DNA from: Scylla paramamosain
Lineage: Eukaryota; Arthropoda; Malacostraca; Decapoda; Portunidae
Assembly: GCF_035594125.1 (NCBI RefSeq)
Contig: NW_026973741.1
Span: 220,001-284,000, forward strand
DNA length: 64,000 nt
Direction of reading: 5' to 3'
The notes under the pieces are model-generated. The model did no database searches and was not told where the DNA came from. It was given only the letters and a program-made list of their open reading frames with translations. Both the position numbers and the translations under genes were made by a program. Below, in pieces: positions 46,073-57,250 of this stretch. Each line of letters opens with the position of its first letter. Within the stretch, counting starts at the first letter, position 1.

Positions 46073-46158
<86 letters not shown>
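46073..46158. repeat. (AG)n microsatellite
   Basis: About 86 bp of pure AG. Confidence 0.96.
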
Positions 46159-46163
<5 letters not shown>

Positions 46164-47215
46164 TGTGTTTATTACTTAATTACTGTTATGTTTTATGGGT
46201 ACCATTGCTCACGGGAACAGAGGAAGTGCAGCTGACGTTAGTATGGAGTTCACGGCTTCATAACACCTTTGATATAACGCTACACACTGTTTATTCACTT
46301 TTTAATTTTTTTTTTCACAATAACGCTTCTTAACTACTCTTTATGCTTGTTGCTATTATTATCCATTACTGCTATTGCTGCTGTTGTTGTTGTTATTCAT
46401 ATGTACTACAGCGCAATAATATGGAAGTAAAGAGCAAGGTTTTTTTTTTCTTTGTTCCTCTTCTTTTCTTACCGGTTTTCCTGCATTGTTTCAGCGTCCG
46501 TGCGGGAGGAGAAAAGGAAAGAAGCAATAATAATGGAAGAGTGTGGATGGGTGGAAAAAACAACAACAACAACAATAATACTGCTCTAGTTCTCGTGTCT
46601 TTGTTCGTGATCCGCTTGTTGCGCATCCGTATCGCTTATTTCTTTTTCCGCTTCTCGTAATGTCATTTGTTTCATCACATTTTCTGGTCTTTCTCCGGTT
46701 TTCTTATCATCATTTATTCGCGGTGGTGTTTCTGTATTCATCGCGTTCGTTTCGTTTTTTTTTTTTTTGCATGCTATTTTCTCTTGTTTAAACTTTTTTT
46801 TGTAACATTTTCTTTTCTTTTTCCTCTCCTTCTTGTTCTTCTTGTCGTTCTTCATTTCTTGCTCTTGTTGCTGTTGTTGTTCTTCTTCTTCATCCTCCTC
46901 CTCCTCCTCTTCTTCTTCTTCGTTATTCTCATCTGTCGTTGTCGTAATGTTCTCTCTTTACCTGTTCTTTTCTCCTTCATCATGTATTAATGTCTTGGCT
47001 GCGACGATCATTCTTTTCTTTGTTCTTCTCATCACTCTCAATGATGAACAAGAAACATCCTCTTAGGAGGGAGCTCGCCTCATAATAAAAAGCAGAACAA
47101 TAAAAAAGGAAGAAAATCATGGAAGAGAAGATCAAGAGAAAGAGAAGTGAGAAGAAAATAAAATAATCTTAATACGAGGTAGTTTATGAAGTGCATCTTT
47201 GTTTTTAGATGAGAT
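46159..47215. other. No gene recognised; T/C-rich
   Basis: Strongly T-rich with TTC and TCC runs at 46780-46990. Open frames here follow composition. Confidence 0.55.
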
Positions 47216-47218
47216 GTA

Positions 47219-47263
47219 ATGATGACGACTATGATGATGATGATGATGATGATGACGACGGTG

Positions 47264-47323
<60 letters not shown>

Positions 47324-47346
47324 TAATAATGATACTGGAAATAAGT

Positions 47347-47403
<57 letters not shown>

Positions 47404-47445
47404 TTGGACACAAAGACAAAATTTTCCTTTAAGCAGTAAGGAGGG

Positions 47446-47524
<79 letters not shown>
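47219..47524. repeat. (GAT)n, (AAT)n, (CAA)n, (AG)n series
   Basis: (GAT)n 47219-47260, (AAT)n 47265-47322, (CAA)n 47348-47402 and (AG)n 47450-47524 follow one another in about 300 bp. Confidence 0.95.
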
Positions 47525-47526
<2 letters not shown>

Positions 47527-48900
47527 AACTAACATACAGACAGGGAAACTACAGTACACACCCACCCACCTACCTATCACCCACCTTCCCACACACAGTA
47601 AAAAACAGAGCAGGTACATCGACTTGATATTAAGGTTACGAAAGGATACGAGGCGAGGATCCCGAAGCCCGAAGCCAGAAGCCCGACGCGTGAGAGGAAG
47701 CACGAGTAGCGACGAGCGTGTGGCGGAAAGCCGGCGGGGGGGGGGGAAGAAGAACAGAAAAGGGAAACAAACGAGACCAGGAAACAGGGGCAGGGTTACA
47801 TGACGATACCAGAGAGAGAGAGAGAGAGAGAGAGAGGCATGAAGTTATGACAGAGATTAGCTTTAATATTTTTGTTTAAGTCTGCTGCCTCAGTTCTCTT
47901 ATTCTGCCGAGGATGAAACGGGAACGAGAAGGGCTGTGGGGGGAGGGAGGGAGGGAGGGAGGGAGGGAGAGGGAGGGAGGGAAGAAATACGGTAAGGGAG
48001 TAAGGGCGGGAATATAGAATGAAAGAATGAATAAATGAATGATGCATGGAGTCGAAAAGGAAGAAAGGAAAGAAAAAAACGGATGGAAAGTAGAAGTAAG
48101 ACAGTAAGGAGTGATGGAGGGAAGGAAGAAAGATAAGAAAATAGGAGGGGAGGAGGCAAAGGAGATAGGAGAGGAGCACGGAGGGAAGGAGTGAAGTATG
48201 TATTGAAGGAAGGAAAAGAAAGAAAGAAGGAAAAGAACCTCAAGGAGGAAGCAGCAAAGTAAAGAGGCCAAGAAAAGGAAGAAGGGAAGGAAGGAAGGAA
48301 GGAAGGAAGGAACGAAGAAACGAAGGGAAATCATAGTAAATGCATAGTAAAATGAAGGATGACTGGTGGGAAAAGAACCTAGAGGGAGCATATATCGATA
48401 AAGTCAACATCTGGGCGGCTGGGTGGCTGGATAGACACAGATGGATGCCTCACAAACAAATACACTCCGATACCTTAAAAATGAGAACGGGGACGCTGAA
48501 GAAGGCAATGATGAAGGCACTTTTGGCTGCTGCAGAGGAGGAGAGGGAAAAAGAGAGAGGGAGAGAGAGAGAGAGAGAGAGAGGGAGTGGGAAGGAGTGC
48601 AGAAATCAGGTGTGTGTGTGGCATGCTGATGGAGGTGATGGAGGTGGTGGTGGTGGTGGTGGCGGTGAGGGAAGGAAAAAGAAGGGCAAGCAAGCGTGTA
48701 TGTATGTTTGTTCTGGGTCAGTGCACCGCCGCCTTCACTGAGAGCACCTTTAGTATATACATGAGGCGGAGGGAGAGCTGCTGCTTGTGATACTGTGGTG
48801 GTGATGGTGGTGGTGGTGGTGGTGGTGGTGGTTGAAGGTGGTGTAGTGTGTGGAAGTTGAGAATGAAGTAAGTATGAGCGGGGGATGAGTGAGAAAGTTA

Positions 48901-48904
<4 letters not shown>
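47525..48904. other. No gene recognised; purine-rich
   Basis: GGGA and GGAA runs (47938-48320), short (AG)n at 47811-47836, and GGT runs at 48640-48665 and 48800-48832. Long open frames on the minus strand are pyrimidine composition only. Confidence 0.55.
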
Positions 48905-48982
<78 letters not shown>

Positions 48983-49125
48983 TAAAAAAGGTAATAGCGT
49001 CGCAAGTGACACCTGGTAACCACAATTAGGAGAGAGCGGTACTTCTCCCACCCAGAATTTGCTTGGAGCGGGGATCGAACTTGCAACCTTTCAACAGCCA
49101 CGCACGTACCATAAAGCCAACTCCC

Positions 49126-49169
<44 letters not shown>
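48905..49169 (-). mobile_element. tRNA-like SINE between two (AG)n tracts
   Basis: Between (AG)n 48905-48977 and (AG)n 49128-49169 lies about 150 bp. Read on the minus strand it shows an A-box-like TGGCTTTATGGT (49108-49119) and a good B box GTTCGATCCCC (49070-49080) 27 bp apart. A body running GCTCCAAGCAAATTCTGGG and onward follows. The head resembles a tRNA and the body does not. It is a different family from the SINE at 45498. No target duplication can be seen against the AG flanks. Confidence 0.55.
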
Positions 49170-49173
<4 letters not shown>

Positions 49174-49381
49174 GAAAAAGAGCTGAAATGTGAGAAAATT
49201 TGTCGAAACGAGTGGCCCCCAGCTGGGTTGAGGAGGAGGGTGAGTGGAAGTAAAGGAGAGGAGTACGGGAAGGCAAAGGGCGGGTGTGGTAAAGGCATGG
49301 AGAGTGAACGTGTGAGACTAAGGTGCAATGGTAGGCTGGGAAAAACATTAAACCACGACTGTAAAGGTGGAAGGAATGCAG

Positions 49382-49387
<6 letters not shown>

Positions 49388-49424
<37 letters not shown>
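49388..49424. repeat. (TG)n microsatellite
   Basis: 37 bp, followed by a G run. Confidence 0.93.
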
Positions 49425-49425
<1 letters not shown>

Positions 49426-50174
49426 TGGGGGGATACTGGAAGGAGGGAGAATGCTCGTATAAAGGTGAAAATGGAGGGAGCAGCAAATAGTTAAGGATGG
49501 GGGTGAACGTGTGAGACTGTGGGCCCATTCATTAAACATTCATTAAACATTAGGGTTACTGGCCCGCAATCCGAATCCCCAACGTCGGGCATCCTACTAC
49601 GAAACTGGCGCGCTGATTTTTTAAACAGAAAACGGCAACCCGACGTTCGTACGAGGTTATCGGAAGAGTTGGCAGCCTTTGCTCCCGATATTGGTAGACC
49701 TGAGCACATATAAACAAATCCACGTGCTACCTTTACTTCGCCCACAGCTTCGCCGCTATCATGAGTGTGCCTGCCTCTTCTGTTCTCCTCCTCTCTCCAC
49801 AGAAAAAGCTGTCGCACTCACAAATGCTCAACGCCAGAGACTGTCTGAGGTGATAACTTCAAAGAAAATCCTGTTGGATCATTCTACAGACTTCAACGGG
49901 ATAAGAAAAAAACAGAAAGCTTGGGAGGAAGTAGCTGCTGAATTCAACCTCAGCTACCCTGCTGAACGTCCCAGGACAGTAACCCAGCTCAAACGGGCTT
50001 GGGAGTACATACGGTAAGTGGATGTAAATATTCTGTATATTTTGTGTATAGCAGGTGAATTTTTGTGTTTAGCAGAGCAATAACATATTGCATCATGCTG
50101 CATCCGTAAGGGCAAGCTGAGTGTATCTCATTAATTAAATTAACACTCAGGTTTACCTCTCACAAAGGGAGTGT

Positions 50175-50365
50175 GTTTATCTTGCTGATCTAAATTGGGT
50201 TTTTAGCTTGCTGGTGTACTGTAAAGGGGTGTTTTTCAGCTTGCTGGTCTAGAAGGGGTGTTCTAAGCTTCCTGGTCTAAGGGGGTGTTTTTAGCTTGCT
50301 GATCTAAAGGGGGTGTTTTAAGCTTGCTGGTCTAAGGGGGGTGTTTTTAGCTTGCTGGTATCTCA
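50175..50365. repeat. ~35-bp tandem repeat in Myb-gene intron 1
   Basis: AGCTTGCTGGTCTAAAGGGG followed by GTGTTTTT recurs about seven times with small length changes. Confidence 0.9.
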
Positions 50366-51171
50366 CAAGTAGCATATACCATTTCTTACCTGCCCTTTAT
50401 ATGATTAATGGATTATTAATATTTTTTTCTTTAGCAAATATTTAAGAAAAGCTCCATGGTAAACAGCAATATTAGGTTAAGTTCAGGTTAGGTTCAGGTT
50501 AGTTTTTTACTTGGAAATATAAGAAATGGAATTAAGAAATAAAGTACACAGACAATAAATGAATATTATTATATTTGTCCAAATCATTCCTAACTGAAGA
50601 TTCTGTACAGCACTACTGGCATTGTTTAGTAATCTACATTATGTTCATGCTTACAGAGTGAAGAAGAATCACAAGAAATTTCTTCATGAGTCCTTCAAGA
50701 CTGGTGGAGGGCCATCACCAAAACCAGTCACAGATGACTTCTTGGCTGTTGCAACAGATGCACTGGCTGTGGAGCTGCAATTTGCAGACAACCAGCTAGA
50801 TGGTTTAGTACCCATAGTCATAAGAGAAGAGGAAGTGGGTCTGTATTTTGGCTTTCTTTTCTGTTAGTCTTTAATCATATACACAATCTTACTTATTGCC
50901 TTCATTTTTCATACTATTTCTTTCCCCATTTGTTATTATTATTTTTTTTTTTGGACAGTAGGCTGCCCTGGGCAACTGTGAAATTATCATGAATACGTTG
51001 TTTTTTGGATATGTTCATGCATTGTCATATAATTCTGTTTCATTCAGTAAATTTACAGTTACTAGAAATTTAGGAAATACACAACATGTAGTGCGCAATA
51101 GCGTTGATAGTAAAATTAACGTTAATGGCCATGGACATCAATGTTAAAAGGGGAGTTAAAGTTAGGTTAGG

Positions 51172-51212
51172 TTCAGCTAGGTTGGTATAGGTTAGGTTAG
51201 GTTAGATTAGCA
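51172..51212. repeat. Short GGTTA-type repeat in intron 2
   Basis: TAGGTTAGGTT units, TTAGG-like. A similar short stretch lies at about 50473-50502. Confidence 0.7.
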
Positions 51213-51339
51213 TATTTTCATTTGTGTGCACTGGTAGTGATTGATGCATCATAAACATCTTTGTAAAAATTTTGTTTCCTGTTTTAACATTAACTTCTCA
51301 TCTAGCAGAAATAATTGACGACGACATGCTTCCTGCATG

Positions 51340-51612
51340 TACAATAGCAGCAGGACCATCGACAACACCAGCAGCAGGACCAGCAACAGCACCAGCAGCA
51401 GGACCAGCAACAGCACCAGCAGCAGGACCAGTGACAGCACCACCACCAGGACCAGCAACAGCACCAGCAGCAGGACCAGCAACAGCACCACCACCAGGGA
51501 CCAGCGACAGCACCACCACCAGGACCAGCTTCAGCACCACCAACAGTTACAGCAACAGCACCAGCAATGGCACCAGCAACACCACCAGCAGGGCCAGCAA
51601 CAGCACCAGGAG
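51340..51612. repeat. Coding 24-bp minisatellite
   Basis: Units of GCAGCAGGACCAGCAACAGC followed by ACCA repeat and drift. In frame they encode Ala-Ala-Gly-Pro-Ala-Thr-Ala-Pro, a flexible linker between the trihelix and the tail. Confidence 0.88.
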
Positions 51613-51926
51613 GAACATCACAAACTGGACCCTCCACCCGTAGAGGCCGAAAGAGACCCCTACGCAGTGAGAGGGAGGAATGTTTCCGCGCTATTCGAGA
51701 AGGTGCAGAGACCTTCAATGACGACTTGAAAGTGTCATTGCAAAACTTCTCTGCTCTATGTGAGAAGCTTGGCAATCAAGCTGAAGTGGCAGCAAATGCA
51801 TTTGCTCAGGCAATGCAAACATCAACAAATGCATTTGTTCAGACTATGCATAATGTTGATAGCACTATGGAACAAGTACGCAAGTACTACAGCCCAGCTT
51901 CTGGGAGACCCAGCAGTCTGTAAGTA

Positions 51927-51927
51927 T

Positions 51928-52021
<94 letters not shown>
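51927..52021. repeat. (TG)n microsatellite
   Basis: Starts within a few bases of the Myb-gene stop codon; one ATC interruption near 51971. Confidence 0.95.
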
Positions 52022-52209
52022 GTATATTTGAGTGAAAATAAATAAAAAAACAAACAAATCTTGACCTCCATTTATTTTCATGACCTACACATTGAGGGTT
52101 CATATATGATTATATATAACATTTCTTTCATGTCTTGTCCTTCACAGGAAAATATATAATTACATCCTACATGGTACTTGTATCTTGTATTGAGTCACAT
52201 AACAATGTA

Positions 52210-52864
52210 TCAAATGACAGATGCAATAGAGTTTAAGATTGAACTGATATGCATCACAATTTTGGGATAGAGGAAAGCACTTCCACTTGGCCAAGAAGGG
52301 GTGTGAATGCACTCCTTTGACAGCCGGTACCTCCGAATGAACTCATCCTCAGAGTAGGCAGCAAAAGGGTTTTGGTGATCCTTGACCAGTCTCCTTGGTA
52401 ATCTTGCTTTATCAGCTCGATCAGCATGTTGAAGGTGCACAAGAGCAAGAATGCCAGCCTAAAAAGAAATTCATCTTCTTAAGTCCTCCCTCACAAAAAA
52501 TACTAGCAAAATTAATGTTATCAATAATATTATCAATAACAATGCCATAATATGAAATGTCAACATATATGGGAAGCAGAGCTAAAGCCTGCTGGCCTGA
52601 ACAGCTCACTGGCTGTCTGGCTAGCTGGCGGCTGTCAGAGACCTGCTCCATCACAATAACAATAAATTAACCTGCGTTGAGATGGCTAAACTAATCAAAA
52701 CAAAGTTAATTCACCAAAACAACAAAGTTAATAATACCGAAAACAACTTGACCCACAGCTATCCTGCAGCTGTTCTGCAAGCTTTTCTAACGACAAACAG
52801 CTTCCACACATATTATTTGGGCTCTGCATGTAATATTGACAAGTAATAGTGCTATACATACCAT
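52210..52864 (-). pseudogene. Harbinger 2 transposase, N-terminal remnant
   Basis: Minus strand. The predicted start codon is the last codon of exon 1 (CCATG at 52864-52862, donor GTATGT). Exon 2 begins at 52458 after TTCTTTTTAG and reads AGILALVHLQHADRADKARL. It continues to NPFAAYSEDEFIRRYRLSKE, the N-terminal signature of HARBI1-like transposases. After CIHT the similarity ends and the frame stops about 30 codons on. The DDE nuclease is missing, evidently by an internal deletion. This copy cannot cut DNA itself. Confidence 0.78.
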
Positions 52865-53268
52865 GGTTGAAGCTCCAGGAAGGTGTAGAGGTGTTGGTAA
52901 GAAGTGAAGACAGGCTAGAAGCTTGCGCCACGACAACAGGCCCCTAGGCATACGTCACGTCCAAACACCAAGTTCTTTTAAAAAGTTTAAGTACTGACAA
53001 AAAATATTGTATTCGTGTAATAATATGTTTAACCTGCATTATTACGTATTTCCATACAATCATAACACATTTCTGCTATGAATGAGAGGATAATACATTC
53101 TCAAGCAAAATTCGTAGGTGCTTTCGGAGGGTGTCAGGCTCCCGAAAGATTTCTCTCCGAACGTGTCAATATTTTTTTGGATTCAGACGCAGACGCCCGA
53201 CATTTCGGGCTCCAGGGAGTGTTTAATAAATCGACTTCACCGGATTCGGAATGCGGGCCCACTAACCC

Positions 53269-53313
53269 TAATGTTTAATAAATGGGCCCACAGGGCCCAT
53301 TTATTAAACATTA
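53269..53313. repeat. Palindromic right end of Harbinger 2
   Basis: 53269-53289 and 53293-53313 are perfect complements (21 bp each) around a 3-base spacer ACA. The inner arm is the element's right terminal repeat. The outer arm is the same repeat in the opposite direction and is followed by ATTAAACATG and a (TG)n. Confidence 0.93.
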
Positions 53314-53323
53314 TTGTTATTAA

Positions 53324-53325
<2 letters not shown>

Positions 53326-53373
<48 letters not shown>

Positions 53374-53464
53374 AGGTGAGGTGTTGAGCAGTGTAGTGTG
53401 CTGAAGGATGCAGGGAGACGCGAGGTTTGGCAGGCAGGGTGTAACATCAAATTAAAAAAAAAGG

Positions 53465-53502
<38 letters not shown>

Positions 53503-53555
53503 CTAAAACTCCACTATTGATAATATAGTTTTAACGCTGACAATTCTACTACTAT

Positions 53556-53607
<52 letters not shown>

Positions 53608-53622
53608 TCCTCTCCTTCTTCT

Positions 53623-53654
<32 letters not shown>

Positions 53655-53690
53655 TTCTTCTTCTTCTTCTTCTTCTTTTTCTTTTCATTC
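53326..53690. repeat. (TG)n, (AC)n, (ACT)n, (CTT)n cluster
   Basis: (TG)n 53326-53372, (AC)n 53467-53500, (ACT)n 53549-53603 and (CTT)n 53604-53690. Confidence 0.95.
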
Positions 53691-54195
53691 TCCTTCTTCT
53701 CCTCTCCATTTTATCATCATCGCATTATCATCATCATTATAATCATCATCAATCACAATTATCATTATAAGAACAAAAGGAACCAATGCACCATTATATA
53801 TATACATAAGAGCATACGTAATCATGTAAATACGAAATTATTTAAGCTCTTATATACTTGTATATACTTGAACAGCCTGGTTACTACAATAAGAATGGTG
53901 CAATCAGGTATAACACGAACGCAACTGATAATTCTGGACCTTGTAGTCAAAACACGCCAATAAAACTTACGAGCAAAAATATTAGAAGTTACGAGCGCAC
54001 CGAGGGTAATCTCACATACATAATTACTGCCCCCTTCAGGAGTACATAGCGTTCTGAGAGGGGAGGGATTTCTTCTCCGACTAAAGACAATGGCTCGAGC
54101 TGGCACAAAAAATCTAGTCTCTGTGACGTGAGTCGAGGTGAGGTGTGTGAAATGATGAAGCCCTACAGTAAGTAAACCTTGCCTAGCGCAGAAAG
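53691..54195. other. No gene recognised
   Basis: A/T-rich unique sequence with ATC runs at 53710-53760. Confidence 0.55.
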
Positions 54196-54275
54196 GTGGA
54201 GGTTATACATGGGCCGCCACGTGTAGGTCTGATGGCTTCTTGCTGCTCCCTCTATTTTCCTAACGCTCTTATGAC
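54196..54275 (+). mobile_element. LINE 3' tail copy
   Basis: GGGCCGCCACGTGTAGGTCT, GATGGCTTCTTGCTGCT, TATTTTCCTAACGCTCTTATG. The same order of words occurs at 57165-57235 and, on the other strand, at 37190-37260. Confidence 0.6.
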
Positions 54276-54368
54276 AGTGTAGTAAATCAGAGAGTGTGTT
54301 GTTAGTTAAGGTGTAGAGACGTCACCATGCAGGACCTCCTCACCATGACTTTACCATGAAGTTAACTC

Positions 54369-54461
<93 letters not shown>

Positions 54462-54464
54462 AGA
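54369..54464. repeat. (AG)n microsatellite
   Basis: About 96 bp with two GG interruptions. Confidence 0.95.
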
Positions 54465-54685
54465 AGCATAACCGATCCACAGAGATGAAGCTTGAGTGAC
54501 CAGTATGACGGTGAAGTGATGGAGAGAGCCATGTTTGAGTCCCGGTAATGCCTGTCTCATTTTCGCCACCTCCCCGACCTTAATTCACCTTAATGTAACG
54601 CATCCAGGGCTGGGGCGGTGCTTGTGGTGAGAGCAGCACGTGGGAGGCAGGGTAACATGTACAGCCATGGTCAATATCAAACAAC

Positions 54686-55294
54686 ATGCTGGATTCCTTT
54701 CCCCTCCCTCATTCTGTGCTTACCTTCTCCCCTCAGTCTGAAGTCACCGGGTTAGCTGGGAATCAATTTGTCATAATTTTTTTTCCTATGAGGAGGCTCA
54801 GTAGATCAGAACTTTTAAGATTGAGAAAGTCGTTTCTTTGCATTGTGTTTAGCTTTTTTACCCTCAATCTAAAGTCCTGCAGTTTATTGAGAATCTATGT
54901 ATTTCCAATTTTTTTTTGTGAGCAGATTGTCAGCAGGTCACAAAAGCTAAGATTGAGAGAGAACACAAAACACAGTGAAGGTGAGGATAGGTTGCTTCAC
55001 TTATATAATCACATTACCTTCCAGTCCGAGGTGGCTAAATGTAGCAGTTTTAAAGGTGCTGTCCACGTTATCAGTGTTGAGGGTGTTGAGAATCATCAGC
55101 CCTATAGTGCGTGTGAGGGAGGGTCTCGTTCTGACGGGGGAAAGGTGAGGCCAATGAATAAAGGTCATAGAGCTGGAATGGAGGTGAGGAGCGGAAAATG
55201 CCATCTGGATAAAGAGAGAAGAGAGAGAAGAGCTCGTTTAAGACACATATATATAAATGTTTCGCAATGTGGATCGCTTAAGTCACGTTGCTGA
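54686..55294 (+). other. Unassigned 202-codon open frame over a diverged tandem duplication
   Basis: The frame is open and not made of simple repeat. CCCTCAGTCTGAAGT at 54730 and CCCTCAATCTAAAGT at 54861 mark a duplication with a ~131-bp period. Both copies read in this frame to similar words (LSRSELLRLRKS and VSRSQKLRLREN). I recognise no domain, and there is no evidence of splicing or codon bias. It may be a chance frame. Confidence 0.25.
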
Positions 55295-56147
55295 CGAGTC
55301 GTGAGAAAAGCTACATGTTAGAATAAAGGAAATACACACAACAAATCTAAACTACATGATGAAAAGTTACATGTCAGAATTATGATGAGACTTTTCTATC
55401 TTATATCATGAAAAAGCTAAACTATATCATGAAATATGTATGTCAGAATTAGATCATGTCAGAATTAAAAAGACCATTCAAAACCTTCTTTAAATTACGT
55501 GTATCATGAATGTACTGCTCGTGGGCAATTTTCACATCCCCGTGCGTTAGTTCTCACAAGCTTTGATTCATTTTCATGCCCTGCCATCCTGTGAATAGCT
55601 CTTGTTAAACCTTCATTTCCGTCACCCCTGGATCATAGTCACTTATGTAATTTAGCTAAATGTCACATCAGGATTATTTTCCTATTCGTTGCACTGTTAC
55701 CTTGAATAATAACAGCAACAATAAAAAAAAAAGCAACAGCAACAACTACAATAATTATAATAGCAATAACAATATCAATAACAACAATACCGTCTACCTC
55801 AGCCTACTTGGAGGGGTCGAGCACGCGTGGCCGATGACAGGCACGTCCCCGAGACACATGAGCGCCTCTCCGGAGCACCTGGCAACACTCGGGAGGGTGA
55901 TGCCCATTCCCGGCCCTTGTCACCATCACGGCAGATATGAAGGGTGTGTGTTATTGCCGCTCCGTAAACAGGTGGTGCAAGATGACACCAGCGGCACAAT
56001 ACCATCAGTGAAAGACCGATGACCGCCCCAAGCCAGCCAGCCATGACCCCATTCAGTCGTAACATCAATCACGTGAAATGGATTAATCTCGCGTCCCATC
56101 GCCCTTAATAGTCTGCATAGGTGGCTAGATCGTCAGTCAAGAAGGGG

Positions 56148-56151
<4 letters not shown>
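55295..56151. other. No gene recognised; loose duplication and CAA-rich stretch
   Basis: ACTATATCATGAAA- and ATGTCAGAATTA-type words recur between 55315 and 55470. CAA/AAT-rich sequence lies at 55705-55795, then a GC-richer segment at 55800-56035 that is open on plus but unrecognised. Confidence 0.5.
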
Positions 56152-56412
<261 letters not shown>

Positions 56413-56499
56413 GTGCTGTTGTTGCTACGTATGATGGATTTCCTATTATGATCTTTACTCGGTAACCTCTGTTTGTTTGAGTGTCAGTCTAGTGGTTAT

Positions 56500-56521
56500 A
56501 TTATTGTTATTATTATTACTA

Positions 56522-56552
<31 letters not shown>

Positions 56553-56707
56553 GCTGTTGTTATTGTTGTTGCTGTTGTTAATGTTACTGTTGTTGTTGTT
56601 GTTGTTGTTGTAGTTATCAACATTACTGTTATTATTATTGTTATTATTACCATCATCATTATCATTATCATTATTATTATTTTCATTGTTGACAGTACCA
56701 CTACTAT

Positions 56708-56741
<34 letters not shown>

Positions 56742-56750
56742 GCTGTTGCC
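56500..56750. repeat. (ATT)n, (GTT)n, (ATC)n, (ACT)n series
   Basis: Imperfect trinucleotide runs of changing type follow one another for about 250 bp. Confidence 0.92.
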
Positions 56751-57068
56751 ATTATCATCGCCATCACTTCAAGAGAGGTCTGCATAGAGCACCGCGATGT
56801 GGCAGCCTGGGATAGCTGTGTTTAAGTCTTCCCAAAGCTCGGGTGACCAGTGAGTGTTACGAGCCAATGGTGAGATCGACATGTCATCTTAACTGCACCC
56901 TTGACACGTGCAGCCTGTTCAGTGACGCACGGGGTAGGTGAGTGACTGAGGCCATTCATTTATGTCATAGCGGTAATCATTGGGTTTATTGTTTAATCCT
57001 CACTAAGCCTTTCCCACGACACACCTTGCGTTACCATCACTTCTCCGCTACATTAAGTTTCAGTTTTA

Positions 57069-57250
57069 ATGAAAGAATTCGTCGATCTTCAGGGAAACTG
57101 CAAAGGTTTAAATAGATTAATGGATAAGGATGAGAGGTGGAAAAAGGCAGGGATGTTTCATGCAGGGACTGCCACGTGTAAGCCAGATGGATTTTTGCAG
57201 TTTTATTTTCTTAGTATTTTCTTACGTTCTTACCTATATGTAGCTAGGTA
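57069..57250 (+). mobile_element. LINE 3' tail copy with RT C-terminal remnant
   Basis: The plus frame reads LNRLMDKDERW then AGTATCKPDGFLQF. This parallels FKRLD-x-x-MDEYDSW then CTSDGFMQ of the minus-strand copy at 37190-37420. The bases GACTGCCACGTGTAAGCCAG and TTTTCTTACGTTCTTAC continue the match into the 3' tail. 5' truncated. Confidence 0.65.

Larger units (their letters stand above)
49761..51923 (+). pseudogene. Myb/SANT-like DNA-binding partner gene of Harbinger 2, three exons
   Basis: Exon 1 (to 50013, donor GTAAGT) encodes NAQRQRLSEVITSKKILL, then KQKAWEEVAAEFN and RTVTQLKRAWEYIR. This is a Myb_DNA-bind_5-type (NAIF1/FSBP-like) trihelix. Exon 2 (50657-about 50838, after TTACAG) continues in phase with VKKNHKKFLHESFK. 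Exon 3 (about 51309-51923) has an (AAGPATAP)n repeat, a basic RRGRKRP patch and a helical C-terminal tail. The in-frame start is unclear: ATG 49761 is one frame off, so a small indel or another intron is implied. An extra G in the GGG at 51497-51499 shifts the frame inside the repeat. Such proteins bind the element ends and assist the transposase. Confidence 0.78.
49518..53313. mobile_element. Second PIF/Harbinger element, internally deleted
   Basis: The left end at 49518 (TGTGGGCCCATTCATTAAAC) matches the complement of the right end (TGTGGGCCCATTTATTAAAC, from 53292). Homology extends through TAGGGTTA-TGGCCCGCA-TCCGAATC for about 50 bp. The left end has an extra 12-bp ATTAAACATTC duplication. 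A three-exon Myb/SANT-like gene reads rightward and a truncated transposase gene reads leftward, in convergent orientation. The right end continues as a mirror copy of the terminal repeat (53293-53313). No target duplication is evident. Confidence 0.82.

Noticed and set aside
54480..54555. B-box-like GTTTGAGTCCCGG suggesting another SINE
   Set aside because: Two mismatches to the B box and no A box at the right distance.
55799..56035. GC-richer plus-strand frame as an exon
   Set aside because: It reads out of CAA-rich sequence with no acceptor and no recognised domain.
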